Origin: Rhizopus sp. PT2906
Taxonomy: Eukaryota; Mucoromycota; Mucoromycetes; Mucorales; Rhizopodaceae
Assembly (NCBI GenBank): GCA_025529335.1
Contig: JAMYHX010000171.1
Location: forward strand, 1 to 64,000
Length of the DNA: 64,000 nucleotides
Direction: 5' to 3'
The notes under the pieces are model-generated. The model did not search any database. It was given only the letters and a program-made list of their open reading frames with translations, and had not been told where the DNA came from. How positions within the stretch are numbered: position 1 is the stretch's first letter; the number at the start of each line of letters is the position of its first letter. The translations under genes were made by a program, and so were the position numbers. Below, piece by piece: positions 35,225-46,170 of the stretch.

Positions 35225-35588
35225 ATGTTGAATACATTAGGTATAAAAAGAACACACACATACACACTGGACAAATAGAAATAACAGCTTAAAAGTCAAT
35301 GCAGTCAAGTCAGCCATTCCATTTGGATCTAGAGGCATGTCATATAAACTCAAAAGTCATTCAGGCGCTAAAAAAAGGTAATTAAAATGTAATAGAGAGA
35401 AACCCTTGAACTAAACCCGCTGTAGATTCTTTCCTACTGCCAATGGTAATTATAAAAGATGGCAAGCGGGTCTTCGACACTTGAACAGTGGATTATCACC
35501 TGAAAGAACAAATCGATTATCAAGAACTGTGTTTGTAAACAATACACAGAAAAAGATGCTTAAAAAGGCTTTACCTTATTCTTGCTGA
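35225..35588 (+). CDS. Mitochondrial large-subunit ribosomal protein bL35m
   Basis: Three exons (35225-35240, 35296-35377, 35426-35588) give 86 residues. The body matches bL35: MSYKLKSHSGAKKRFFPT, then KRWQAGLRHLNSGLSPERTNRLSR and a basic KKMLKKALPY end. The first 19 or so residues (MLNTLVNAVKSAIPFGSRG) are Ser/Arg/Lys-bearing and lack acids, fitting a mitochondrial targeting peptide. The 16-base first exon was chosen because it is the only ATG that joins in phase. An in-frame ATG at 35336 (MSYKLK) would give a protein without a presequence. Confidence 0.88.
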
Positions 35589-36165
35589 GATTTACCCCTG
35601 ACGTATAAAGTAACACACATATTATTTCTTTATCGATAACAAAATAAAAAAAAAAGGAGAACCCTTGAATTGGGCTATAGTATTAAATTAAAATGCCGAT
35701 ACCAGCAATGTCCAAGAGATATAATCTATAGGATCGGGTGCTTTTTTATGTGTGTGTGTATATGTATATGTGTTTATGTAAATGTATCGGTGTGTGGAGA
35801 TTATTGTCACCCCACAAAACATCATGTATTTAAAAGGTGCTTTTTTTACTATTAAAAACAAGGTGATATACCCATAAACAGAAAGGATAAAATAAAATGT
35901 AATTTGTTGCTAGGGGGGGAATGACGCTTATGTTTTTCTGTATATATCATGTCTTATCGATTGAAAGGACCCATAAAGATTACTCTAAAAGGGAAAGTTT
36001 TATTTTTAAAACGGAGCTATAATGGATATATAAGGTATACCATATATGATAAACAGAAAACGGAGTTTATAATTTGATAGGACAATTGATTTAGTATAAA
36101 TACAACCTATTATTTTCTACCTTTCTTTTTCATACACACACACACACTATTATTTATTTTACAAA
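35589..36165. other. Intergenic, nothing supported
   Basis: Separates bL35m from the F-box gene on the same strand. It contains a TG/TA-rich alternating tract (about 35750-35795), a G run and a C/A-repeat leader (about 36136-36149) directly before the F-box ATG. No ORF with a recognisable motif. Confidence 0.6.
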
Positions 36166-36800
36166 ATGGATTTGATGCTTCCTTCAGAAATTCTGACAGA
36201 AATCCTAAGTTATTTATCCATCAAGGATTTGGTGCGCATAGAACGTACCTGTAAATTACTTCAATCCTATGCTTTATCTGAAATTGAAAGGAGAATCAGA
36301 AGAGGATCCAGCAAAGATGAATGGGGTATACTGGTAAGCATGAATTCATTATTATAATGATATCTGTTTATACTTATTTATTTCAGATTCATCTTGGCCA
36401 AGTTATGGCTCAGCCCATTCGATTTGATCCAGTGTCAAAAATGGCATACTATTCCATCATGATGGATCCAGTCAAGATAAAGACCATGTTTGACCACAAG
36501 AGACCCATTCACTGTTCACTCTTACGGAAGAACAATAGTGACTATGGTTCAAAGAATGCATTTATTATCACAGTAGAAAAAGGCATGAAAGAAGGAAAGA
36601 CAATACAGATGGATATAAAAAATGATTTATGTCAAGTGCAAGCAGAGCTAACTAGACTACCTACACCTCCACCTTCTCCAGAGTTACAAAAACAAGATTA
36701 TTTCAAGACAGATTCCATTAGTTCCTTAGCACCAGCACCTTTAACATATACCCTACAAATCACCGAACTGTGTTTACCTCTATCTACCATTGCTGCATAA
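36166..36800 (+). CDS. F-box protein
   Basis: Two exons (36166-36333, 36387-36800) give 193 residues. The N-terminus is a clear F-box: LPSEILTEILSYLSIKDLVRIERTCKLLQSYA, the Skp1-binding fold of SCF ubiquitin ligases. The rest (about 150 residues) has no repeat such as WD40 or LRR. It contains a Thr/Pro-rich stretch (LPTPPPSPEL) that looks like a proline-directed phosphorylation site, and beta-strand-like sequence near both ends. Substrate and pathway are unknown. Confidence 0.8.
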
Positions 36801-37155
36801 TTCTTCATTTCATTCTATTTATGGGTTGCTGGTTCATCCCCTCCTTCTTGATTATAATAGATTCTAATAAATCAACCTCTTGTGTATATACAATATTTAA
36901 TGTCATCATGCATAAAATGATGCAACCAGACATGTATTAGAAAGTGTGTATGTGCCCTCTCTCCCCCCGTGACATCAATAGACGTGCATTCCTTTTATGG
37001 AAACGCCTTATCGATAAACTAAAGACGAGTTGATCTTGAGCATGGCACGTGAATCTGGGGTAAAATCAAGTCACTAGCCCCAAAATCACCTTCCTTTTTT
37101 ATCCTTGTCCTCATCATCACTTGTTTCTTTCTTTCTTCTCTCTCTCTCTCTTTGT
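36801..37155. other. Intergenic, nothing supported
   Basis: A 355-base spacer between same-strand genes, ending in a long C/T-rich tract (37090-37155) directly ahead of the next ATG, as in several other promoters here. No gene is seen. Confidence 0.6.
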
Positions 37156-38885
37156 ATGTCTCAAACACAGCCACCGAGAACCTCTTCTTATCAACGTCTC
37201 GTTGAGAAATTAAAGAGAAACCCTTCAGAAAGATTTGATCCAGCAGATTGGCCGAGACCCAAGAATTATAGTCAAGTATTAGATCATGCTCTCAAGGGAG
37301 GCACAAGTAAAGTGTCCTTTTTGATATCTTGGAGGGGGAGGGACTCACTATTGAATTAGGAGCGTTTATCTTGGGATATGGAGTAAGAGGAGGCGTCAAT
37401 TTCTGTTTATACCTTATTCGTGTCCTGAGAAAAAAGTAAGAGATAATTTAAACTTGCATTCATTTACATGACCAAAAAAAAAAAACGTTTCAGAGCACCA
37501 CTCGCCATGATCCTGCATGCGTCCTTTAAAAATCTGGATACACTTCGATTCGCTGCCATGTTTGGATCATTTTCATTCTTGTGGAAATCAATTAATAATG
37601 GCATGCGCATTTATCGAAACAAGGATGATCGTCTCAATGGTCTCGTCAGCGGCGCTATTGCAGGTCTAAGTATCCTCTTTGAAAAAAAAGAGCGTCGTGT
37701 CGATATTGCACAACAATTGTTTGTCAGGTAACAATGATGAGTTTATAATTAACATTGAATCAACATTAGTTTGTAGAGCATTGCAGGCTGTGTATAATGC
37801 AGGAAAGGCAAGAGATATCTTTTACTTTAGAAATGGAGATGCTTTGCTCTTTGGCCTTACCTGTGCTCAAGTTCTCTATGCCTACACGGTAATTCATTTA
37901 GGTTCACAGATGATGAGTGACATGAATTGACCTTTTTTTTTTTGGTAGATGAGACCAGATACCTTACCACCTGATTTTTATGCATTTATGATTCAAGCTG
38001 CACGTTGTCCAAAAGAGGCATTGATGCTGAATAACCTTAATGTCCGTGGAATATCCGTGAGTCCTAAGCTTGCACTAGATTCCATTCAGCATCTTCATCC
38101 TACCTCTCACGCCATAAAAGTCATCAGTCAACTGGATCCGAACCCAGCGGCTATACCATGGTAAGTAAAAGAGACAAACATAGGATACACCTCTTAACCT
38201 TTTTATCTTCAGTGAAATCCTTCATCCCTGGGTAGATAGTTGTAACCTCACAGCTATAGAACGTTTCTTCAATGTATTCAAAAGTTACTTACCTGTATAC
38301 GGCACACTTCATTTTGTGCCCATGTTACTTCTTCGGACCCAACATTTACGAAAAGAGTAAGTGATTATAAAAAGGCTGATTTCATCTATTGACCCGCCCA
38401 CAGCCCTACTGGCATGCTCTCAAAGACGACCAAGGCCACACTTAAATCGGGTGCCTTTTTGGCAACATTTGTCACTGTATATCAATATCAGATCTGCATG
38501 CATCGTCAATTACTCAAGACGGGTCTCATTGGCCGGTGGAATTCCAAATATCTCTATGGTCTCGCTGGTTTCATATGCTCTTACTTGTCTATCTTTATCG
38601 AAGACAAAAAGAGACGTAGTGAATTAGCTCTCTATGTCTTACCCAAGGCTGTTCATAGTCTCTATCAGATTGCATACTCTCATCATTGGATATTCAAGAT
38701 GAAATACTTTGAGGTCCTTATGGCCAGTACTGCGATGGGTATCATTATGGTAAAAAGGATCTATTCTTATATATATATATATATACTTATATATTTTATA
38801 TATATAGTCATTCTATCAAGAAGAACCAGATGTGCTATCTTCTTTTGTCAGAAAGATCATGTTTCAATTCTTTCAGAAAAACTAA
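37156..38885 (+). CDS. TMEM135-like membrane protein
   Basis: Eight exons (37156-37306, 37360-37435, 37494-37727, 37777-37888, 37949-38160, 38213-38356, 38404-38749, 38808-38885) give about 450 residues. The family motif appears twice in related form: AFILGYGVRGGVNFCLYLI with LVSGAIAGLSILFEKKERRVDIAQQL, and later LYGLAGFICSYLSIFIEDKKRRSELALYVLPKA. That is the duplicated Tim17-like half of TMEM135 proteins. The mammalian member acts at peroxisomes and mitochondria in lipid handling. Between the halves lies a soluble segment with a conserved CPKEALMLNN and LHPTSHAIKV stretch. Intron 1 ends at 37359, the only AG giving the family's RAF(L/I)LGYG junction. Confidence 0.85.
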
Positions 38886-39006
38886 ACTTTATACCCCACA
38901 CCCAGGCACACGCATAGAGAGACAATGTCGGAAAATTAATTTTCCCCATCTTTTTCCCTTTTTCTTTTTTATTCTTTTTTTTTTTTTATATATACATACA
39001 CAACTT

Positions 39007-39528
39007 ATGAGATTTTCGTCATTGAGTGCAGAACTGGACGCCATTACAAAAGAATTTGATTATGGCATTGTTCCAGGTTCAGCCACTGTCTTTGTTCGAG
39101 ACGAGGTTAATAATATTGGAAGACTTGACTTAACCTTGCTTGAAGGTGTGATGATTGTTGTTGAAGTAACAGACCAAGGTTATAGAGTAATAGAATGAGA
39201 GCAAAAAAAAAGATAAAAGGGAAAAGTGAATTAAAAAAAGTGAATCTAGGTCACTTCTTGTTCACCACTTTGTAATGTCGACCCTGCTTTATCTACTGCT
39301 CAAAACGTACAAGCTCACCTCGAACATAATTTTGAAACAATGGAAAACTTATTGATGACCATTTCGCCCATGTTCCGTGAGCGCTTTCAACAGGCCCTCT
39401 ATGATAAACTACAAAGTGTACAGTCTCAACAGCTCGAACCTAGTTCAGGGAAACAACAACAACAACAACAACAACAACAAAACGATACCATGACCGCTCC
39501 TCAGTCTTTTGATGAATGGATCAATTAA
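39007..39528 (+). CDS. GSKIP-domain protein with poly-Gln tail
   Basis: Two exons (39007-39186, 39250-39528) give 152 residues. The first half holds LDLTLLEGVMIVVEVTDQGYRV, and the second half ETMENLLMTISPMFRERFQQALYDKL. Together these match the GSK3-interacting-protein (GSKIP) fold: a beta meander ending in an E-x-T-x-x-G-x-x-V strand, then the helix with YETxENLLxxISPxFRExF. In animals GSKIP tethers GSK3 and PKA. A nine-residue Gln run encoded by CAA repeats (about 39455-39481) precedes a short acidic end. Its stop is 40 bases from the convergent RAX2 stop. Confidence 0.8.
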
Positions 39529-39568
39529 GTTATTCAATAAAGATTATATAAATATATATATTTCATTT

Positions 39569-42500
39569 CTATTCAACTCCTGTTGGCTTTCTTTTTGTTA
39601 CATAATTGCTTGGGAAAAGACCAGACACCGCATTTCCTGAGCCTATATATAAATGATCAGTTTCAAGAGACTCTATATACATATATATATATATATATAT
39701 TACCGTCATCTATGTATCCCATCCACCAGACATTGTCTGTCATATCTGTTACAACAATAGGTGCATTCGCATCAAATGCTAATTCACCAACTTCCTTGGC
39801 TTCAAATGGATACTTGGCATAATACACCTTGGGTGACTCTTCGCTCGCTGGTTGCTCATCATTGTGGCGCAGGGCAGCAGCCAAGAGTGCACTGAATGGC
39901 ACTAGTGTCGTTGTCGTATTTGAGAATCGTCGTTGTCGCGCATCTGTCATATCCACACTGGTTGGTAGTAGTGTAGCTCCCGTTGTATAGCCCATCGCGG
40001 TCTGATCTCGTGGCTTCCATTCAGGCGGTGGAATATACGTCGGACTATTGTATCGACGTCGAAGGAACAGGACCAAGAGACCAATAGCTACAAGACAGAA
40101 TAAGATCGCTAGTGAAATACCAAGAGAGACCAGGACAACAGCTGGAACAGAGAGGTATCTCTTGCGCCCGGGTAAAGAGGAACAGCAGTTGGATGTAGTC
40201 AATAACTGTCTCACACTGCCTGCAGATCCATCCGCAGATGCAGTGAGTACAGTGGAATACCATTGCGAACCATCATAGAGTGCAGCGCTACTGCTCTTAT
40301 TATCAATAGACATGTGTCCTACCGCCATTAACATAGTGCTAGATGACGTAGGAACATAGAGTAGTTGTTGAAGTATCGAAGAAGGATCAAGATTCGACTG
40401 ATTTAAGGCTGTAAACTGATGGCCATCCCAGGAGCCGATGTAGCTCATGTTTTGTTGCCTAGACATAATAATAAGTATTGTTCTACTTTATTGATCTATT
40501 ACTTACCTTCCAGAAACTATATACTGTTTACCATCTGGTGTCAACAAGAGTGACTGAGGCTGAGATACATTCGCAGTAAATGCCGTCCACCGATTATTGC
40601 CAAGTTGAGCTATAGGAGTAGGTGTATTGTCAACCTTTAAATCGCCCACAACGACAATAGTCCCATTGTTTTGAACCACCATATCATTTACAGTGCCAGC
40701 CAAACTATTCTGGCTAATCTGTGCCCATTGAAGATGATCGATGGATAGACTACAGACACATCCACAATTTAATAGTCCTGCATAGTTAAAATCACCACCC
40801 ACAAAGACCATCTGTCCATTGGAGCGAATCACATTGACTTGACCAGGTCTTTGATTGGCATCTACATCAAGATAACTAAGTCATCGTTTTTATTTTTCTT
40901 TCTTCATTGGCTTACCATATAAACCATAAACGGCAGACAGACTGCGTTTATTTAGATCATACATGCCCAAGCTGCTCATATTATGAGGGCCAGTAAAGTT
41001 ACCACCCATGAATAACTTGTCATCAATAATCAACATTGTCTTTATATCTCCTTGAATGCCCTGCAACAGACCTTGCCAGGTTCCTTGCTGATACATGACA
41101 ACCTGATACTGTGTCTGGTTCAGGTTAAATGATCCACCTAAGATCACACTGTCGTCTTTCCAAAGGATACCCGAGTGAATTGTTGCACTTGGGTCAACTT
41201 GGCTGATCAAATTGGACCAACTTGATGATGACGATGACATAGATGCTGCGTTCATAGCCCAATAGCTTTGAGCATTCTTGATATTACCAAAGTAGAGACT
41301 AGCGGTAGAGTTGAGAGGAATCATATACGTGACAGGACCGAGCACAAAGGAGGAAGCGGGTACCCATGCGTTACTGGAAAGACTCCATTCAGCGTTACCA
41401 TAGACAGGCATGGATGATGCATAATTGAATTGACCTGATAGATGAATATTTTCGTTGTCTGTGGCATACAAATGCGTCACGGTACCATTGACCCCCTTTT
41501 TTTGTACAAGTTAGTTTATTGTGTGTCCTTTTTATATTACTATTGTTTTACTTACTTGGTTCATTGCGGACCATGTACCTGCTTCAGTATCATAAATAGC
41601 AACATGGTTCAAACCGATATTTTGCGAGACTTGGGTATCAGTAAAGTTGCCACCAACGATGAGCTCTAAAAATCATAAAAACCTGTATGAGCATAGTTTG
41701 AATATTGAATTATATACAAAACTTACTGGATCCTATGACTACAGATGATGTAACAACACCATTTAATCCTGATTGACTTGGAGGAATCAATCTTTGTTGC
41801 TGATGATTGTAAGATACGATATTACTGTAAGAGCTATTGGTCAACTGACCGCCAATATAGACATTATCACCATGTGCGCTTAGTGTCCTTACAGTAGACC
41901 CGATAGATAATTGATCTATAAAACATAAGTATCAGATGAAAAGCAATAATGGTTCATGATTATATACCTGGTAAAGCAGACCAGGAATTGTTGGATGGGA
42001 AAAACTGCAAAATGCTTGAAAGTGTTGGGTAGGTATCATTTCGTACAAATTCGATAGAATCTGCAATGATAGAGACTGTATCTGATGATGGTTGTGTGAT
42101 ATTGGATGGATTGACTCTGAGAGTGATCGTAGGTTGAAACGAACCGGTTGATGAGCTGACGATACCCTGATAGATCAATGTTCTTTGATCCTGATAGTTC
42201 TGTTGGCTAAGTGATATATGCTGCTGGTTGCCAGGTGTAAGTTCGATGGTAAGTTCAACATTGGTACGCTGATTACAGTTGCTAGTTCCTACACAACCAG
42301 GTGTGGTTGCATAAACATTATACATGCCTTGTGCTGAGATGTATCTAGAAAAGAGTCAGAAATAGTGATTGGGTGATAATGAGGTTCTCACTTACGGGTT
42401 ATAAGTAACTGAAACATCTGCAGAAGAAAGTTGAGATGCAGGGAACGTTGATGTTAGGAAATTTTGATAGGTTCCAAAAGCATAAGTCTCTGTCCAGTTG

Positions 42501-43697
42501 CCAGTGATTGCAAATGTCGAAGAAGGCTCTGGATTACTTGAACAACTGCCGTTGATATTACTTGAAGTCAAGTGAGGTTGGAGTGATGTATCTGATCTAA
42601 ATATTTGCACACCACCCAATCCACCTCGTGAACCGTACCAACTGTCAATATTGATTCTAATTCCATTGGTGCTTAAAGGAGTTGAGACAATAAAATCCTG
42701 ATAGTCGCTCGTATTAGACAGTAAACAAGCTTCTGAACAATGTTGGATCTGCTGTGTGGCTGGATCTATATAGGAGAGGTTGAAGTAATCATTGGATCCT
42801 AAGGAAATAATGCTAAACTGACGAGTGCCTGTTCCATTGATATTCGTATTCTTTAGTCGAAAAAGAGAGGGTTGTATAGGAAATGGAAACGAAGCTTGCC
42901 AATAACCAGGATTACCACCTCGTAGTAACCAGGGAGACTGTGAACAGACAACGCTAGCTGGATCTGTATTAGGCGCACTATTCCCTGCAGTTATAGTCTT
43001 TTTTTAAGGGTGAGTTTCCCCCTCCTGGCATAAACTTTTTTTTTTTTCTTACTGCTAAAGATATTAAATCGACAGACTGTTGATATGATTGATTTGTATA
43101 TTTTCCATCACTGGTTGTATTGAATTGACCAGCAAACCAAATGGAAGATGATTGCTCTATTGGAATAATTGAATAGACCGGGCCATTGAAGCCTTGCCAA
43201 GGTAAAGGTATCCACTTGTTTCCTTGCCATAATGCTGTATGGCCGTAATTTATTGAATCACCCATTGGTCTATCAAATTCACCACCGACATAAACGGATT
43301 GGTTGAAGCAATAAAGTGCCCTCACAGGGCCATTTAATCCTTGTTGTAAAGGAGCAAGTTGTAATGTATCTAGGTTGAGTTGAACTATATTATTATATTG
43401 TGTATGATTAATGGTATTAAATTGACCGCCTAGGATATAATTTGATTTGTCTAGTTGACAATAAGCCTCTATAGAGCCGTCGATAGTTGAAAATAGGGTA
43501 AAAAGGTTGTTATGATGAATGTAGAGTGCTGAAGTATTTTGGGGTATCGATTCAGTTTGTCGAGCATCTTCAAATGGGGATATACCAACATAATCGCCAA
43601 TGAAGCCTAATTGACCAATATCGTCTAATCTAAGAGTAGGCACTTCTATAGCCAGTATAGAATAGCACAATACTAATGGCCATAATAGTCTTTTCAT
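39569..43697 (-). CDS. RAX2: RAX2-like polarity landmark protein with C-terminal SH3 domain
   Basis: Nine exons (43697-43053, 42997-42396, 42344-41968, 41915-41727, 41665-41556, 41495-40916, 40861-40507, 40458-39704, 39642-39569) give about 1228 residues, the length of yeast Rax2. Residues 1-17 are a signal peptide. The large outer part is a Kelch-like propeller with many GG-x-F and LNGPV repeats and N-glycosylation sites. One membrane span lies near residues 1055-1085. The cytosolic tail ends in an SH3 domain (about 1165-1220: AKYPFEAKEVGELAF, WWMG, GLFPSNYV), split across the last intron. Rax2 marks growth sites at the cell pole. An SH3 tail is not part of yeast Rax2 as I know it. Confidence 0.92.
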
Positions 43698-43905
43698 GGC
43701 TTTAAATTTTTATATTGACAACCTTTTATGAAATGTTGTCAAAGAATATATAAAAAGAAAGAAAGGCAAAAAAAAAAAAAGAAGGGAGCAGAAAGAGAAA
43801 GAGAAACAACAAATTCAATAGTGCGATCAATTTCCAATTCTGGAAATGAGCCATTTTTTTATTTTAAATAGCGTTTTGCCCTTTCACTTTTCTTTTTCTT
43901 AAACA
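43698..43905. promoter_or_regulatory. Shared divergent promoter of RAX2 and the RhoGAP gene
   Basis: Only 208 bases separate the two opposing start codons. The segment holds an A-run and GA-rich tract (about 43757-43805), an inverted TCCAATTCTGGA-like motif near 43832-43843, and a CT-rich leader before the RhoGAP ATG. So short a gap implies that both genes use one nucleosome-free region. Confidence 0.6.
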
Positions 43906-44279
43906 ATGACACAATATCTTATAGCCGTTTGGGATTACACAGCAGAAGGTGAATTTGAATTATCTTTTAAACAAGGAGATAGAATTAAGCTATTAGAGAA
44001 GCATAACGATGACTGGTAATAATAACACATAATAATAACTAAAACATGTCATTTAACATGTCTTTAATAGGTGGGAAGGTTAGATAAGAATATAAGCATA
44101 ATTGAACCCAATTAAACAAGTTTATATAAAGGCGAATTAAATGACCAAATCGGTTTCTTTCCTGCAAATAGAATAAGACTAGAAACAACAGAAGGTAAAA
44201 TAGACTAGAAACAGAGACCATATATATATATATATTTTATGCTAACCCATTTTTATTAGCAGTAGTAGTAGTAACATAA

Positions 44280-44330
<51 letters not shown>

Positions 44331-46088
44331 ATGCTGACGAATACTCCTCATCTTAGGAACAGACAACAACAATAACAACACCAACAGCAACGACATTACC
44401 TGAAGGTTGGGAGTCTGCATATGGTAAAGTAAGGCTTCATTCAATTAATAAAAATTGAAAGAGGTTAATGAAGAAAATATTGGATGAATAATAGATGAAG
44501 ATGGAACCATATACTACTTTAATGAATCCACAGGAGAATCTCGGTGGGATAAACCAGATGATACGACAGACTTGGTTACCACGGTAACAGCTAGGCTTGA
44601 ACCTGATGAATTAAAGAAATTGGTAATAATAAACAAACAAACAACTCGTTATTAATAGATTAAATAGGAACTGGATAAACTACAACCAGAATGGATTCGA
44701 CATAAAGGAAACATTCAAATGAAGATGATTTCTGAAAAGGAGGAAGGTGGTAAACTGAGTTCCTGGAAAGTTTATTATGCAGTGTTATCCAATGGATTCT
44801 TACTCTTATACAACAAGGAGAGCCACGGAAAAAGCAAAGTGAGAAGAGGCTCAAAAATGAAATAACCCTTTTAACTAAAATTGTGTGTCTATATCTTTAG
44901 AAAATAGCTCGGTTACCTGTTGGCAGTTTCGATTTACACTCATGCAACATTGACCCAGCTGGAAAACAAGACACGAAAAGAAAATACGTATTTATCATAT
45001 CAACACCGCACAAAGTAAAACTATACATTCAAACTGAAAATGATAAAGATTTCTCTCTTTGGCTTGATGCTATTATGAGAGAACTCATTGCTCGTAAAGA
45101 AGGTCAAAATCAAGACACAGGTATGTCAACAGGCCTACACCTTTGCTTGCTCACTTTCTTTCTGTGTAGAAATCATGAGACTATTAACCTCGCTGTCAAT
45201 CGATGAAGATCATATGAAAGTAAACAGAAAAATGACTAAAGATCAGTATACAGAAGAAAAGAAACCATTTTGGTTTACGAAAGCAAACTCAAAGAAAATG
45301 GAACCAAAATATATGCCTACTCCTCAATCACAACCTGATGGTACATCAATAGTAGTTACAACTTAATCCGACAGATTACTCATTTGCATGATAGAAAATA
45401 GTGTGTTTGGAGGTTATTTAAGAATGGAAGAAAATGGTGATGTTCCCTATATTGTTTCAACATGCATAAAAGAAGTGGAAGCAAGGGGATTACAATCAGT
45501 AGGAATTTACAGACTGTCTGGACCAACGTCTAGCATACAAAAATATAAAGCAGCATTTAATGACAGTATGTGATAACCCTCGAAGATATTCTTTTTTTTT
45601 ATTCATAGTTAAATAGGAGAGCATGTCACATTCAAGGATGAACACGATATCAATGCAGTAACTGGTTTACTCAAACTCTATTTCCGTGAACTTCGCAATC
45701 CATTAATGACATTTGAATACTATGATTACTTTATGGAAGCAGCAAGTAAGGCAAAGGACAATAACTTTTTTATATATAAACTGACCTAATTTGAATAGAA
45801 ATATCAGACTATGAAGAGCGCATGTTTCAAATCAAATCTGTACTTCACAGTCTACCAAAGCCAAATTTTATTGTTTTGGAGTATTTAATGCGGCATCTTA
45901 GCCATGTTGCCTCATACTCTGAAATCAATAAGATGGAAGCTTCAAACTTGGCTTTGATATTTTCGGTCAGCCTCTTACGACCGGTTCAAGGAGAGCTAAG
46001 TGGCATTATGCAATCCGACCTTCAGAGCAAGGTGATTGAAGCACTGATTTTGCAAGCTGACTGGTTTTTTGAACAAGATGAACAATAA
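43906..46088 (+). CDS. Rho GTPase-activating protein, SH3-WW-PH-RhoGAP
   Basis: Twelve exons give about 512 residues: 43906-44015, 44071-44078, 44132-44194, about 44260-44270, 44357-44423, 44495-44622, 44668-44838, 44901-45120, 45170-45340, 45395-45565, 45617-45745, 45799-46088. Domains in order: SH3 (YLIAVWDYTAEGEFELSF to IGFFPANRI), WW (LPEGWESA..YYFNESTGESRW), PH (SSWKVYYAVLSNGFLLLY to LWLDAIM), then RhoGAP. The arginine finger lies in VGIYRLSGPTSSIQKYK, and LLKLYFRELRNPLM and EASNLALIFSVSLLRP complete the fold. It should switch off a Rho/Rac/Cdc42 GTPase at the membrane. Animal ARHGAP9/12/15/27 share the layout. Exon 2 is 8 bases. Exon 4 is a micro-exon whose end is ambiguous inside AGT repeats. 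Confidence 0.9.
44283..44329. repeat. 47-base poly-A tract
   Basis: An uninterrupted run of 47 A in an intron of the RhoGAP gene. It is probably a slippage-prone homopolymer. It is not a retrogene tail, because the surrounding gene retains all its introns. Confidence 0.8.
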
Positions 46089-46170
46089 AAAAATATGACA
46101 CACTTTTATGTCTGCCCATATTTTTATTTCCTCTATAGACAATGTATGATAAAGTGGATATATGTACTGT

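Noticed and set aside
44283..44329. Poly-A tract as a retroposed-gene tail
   Set aside because: It lies in an intron of a multi-exon gene whose exons continue on both sides.
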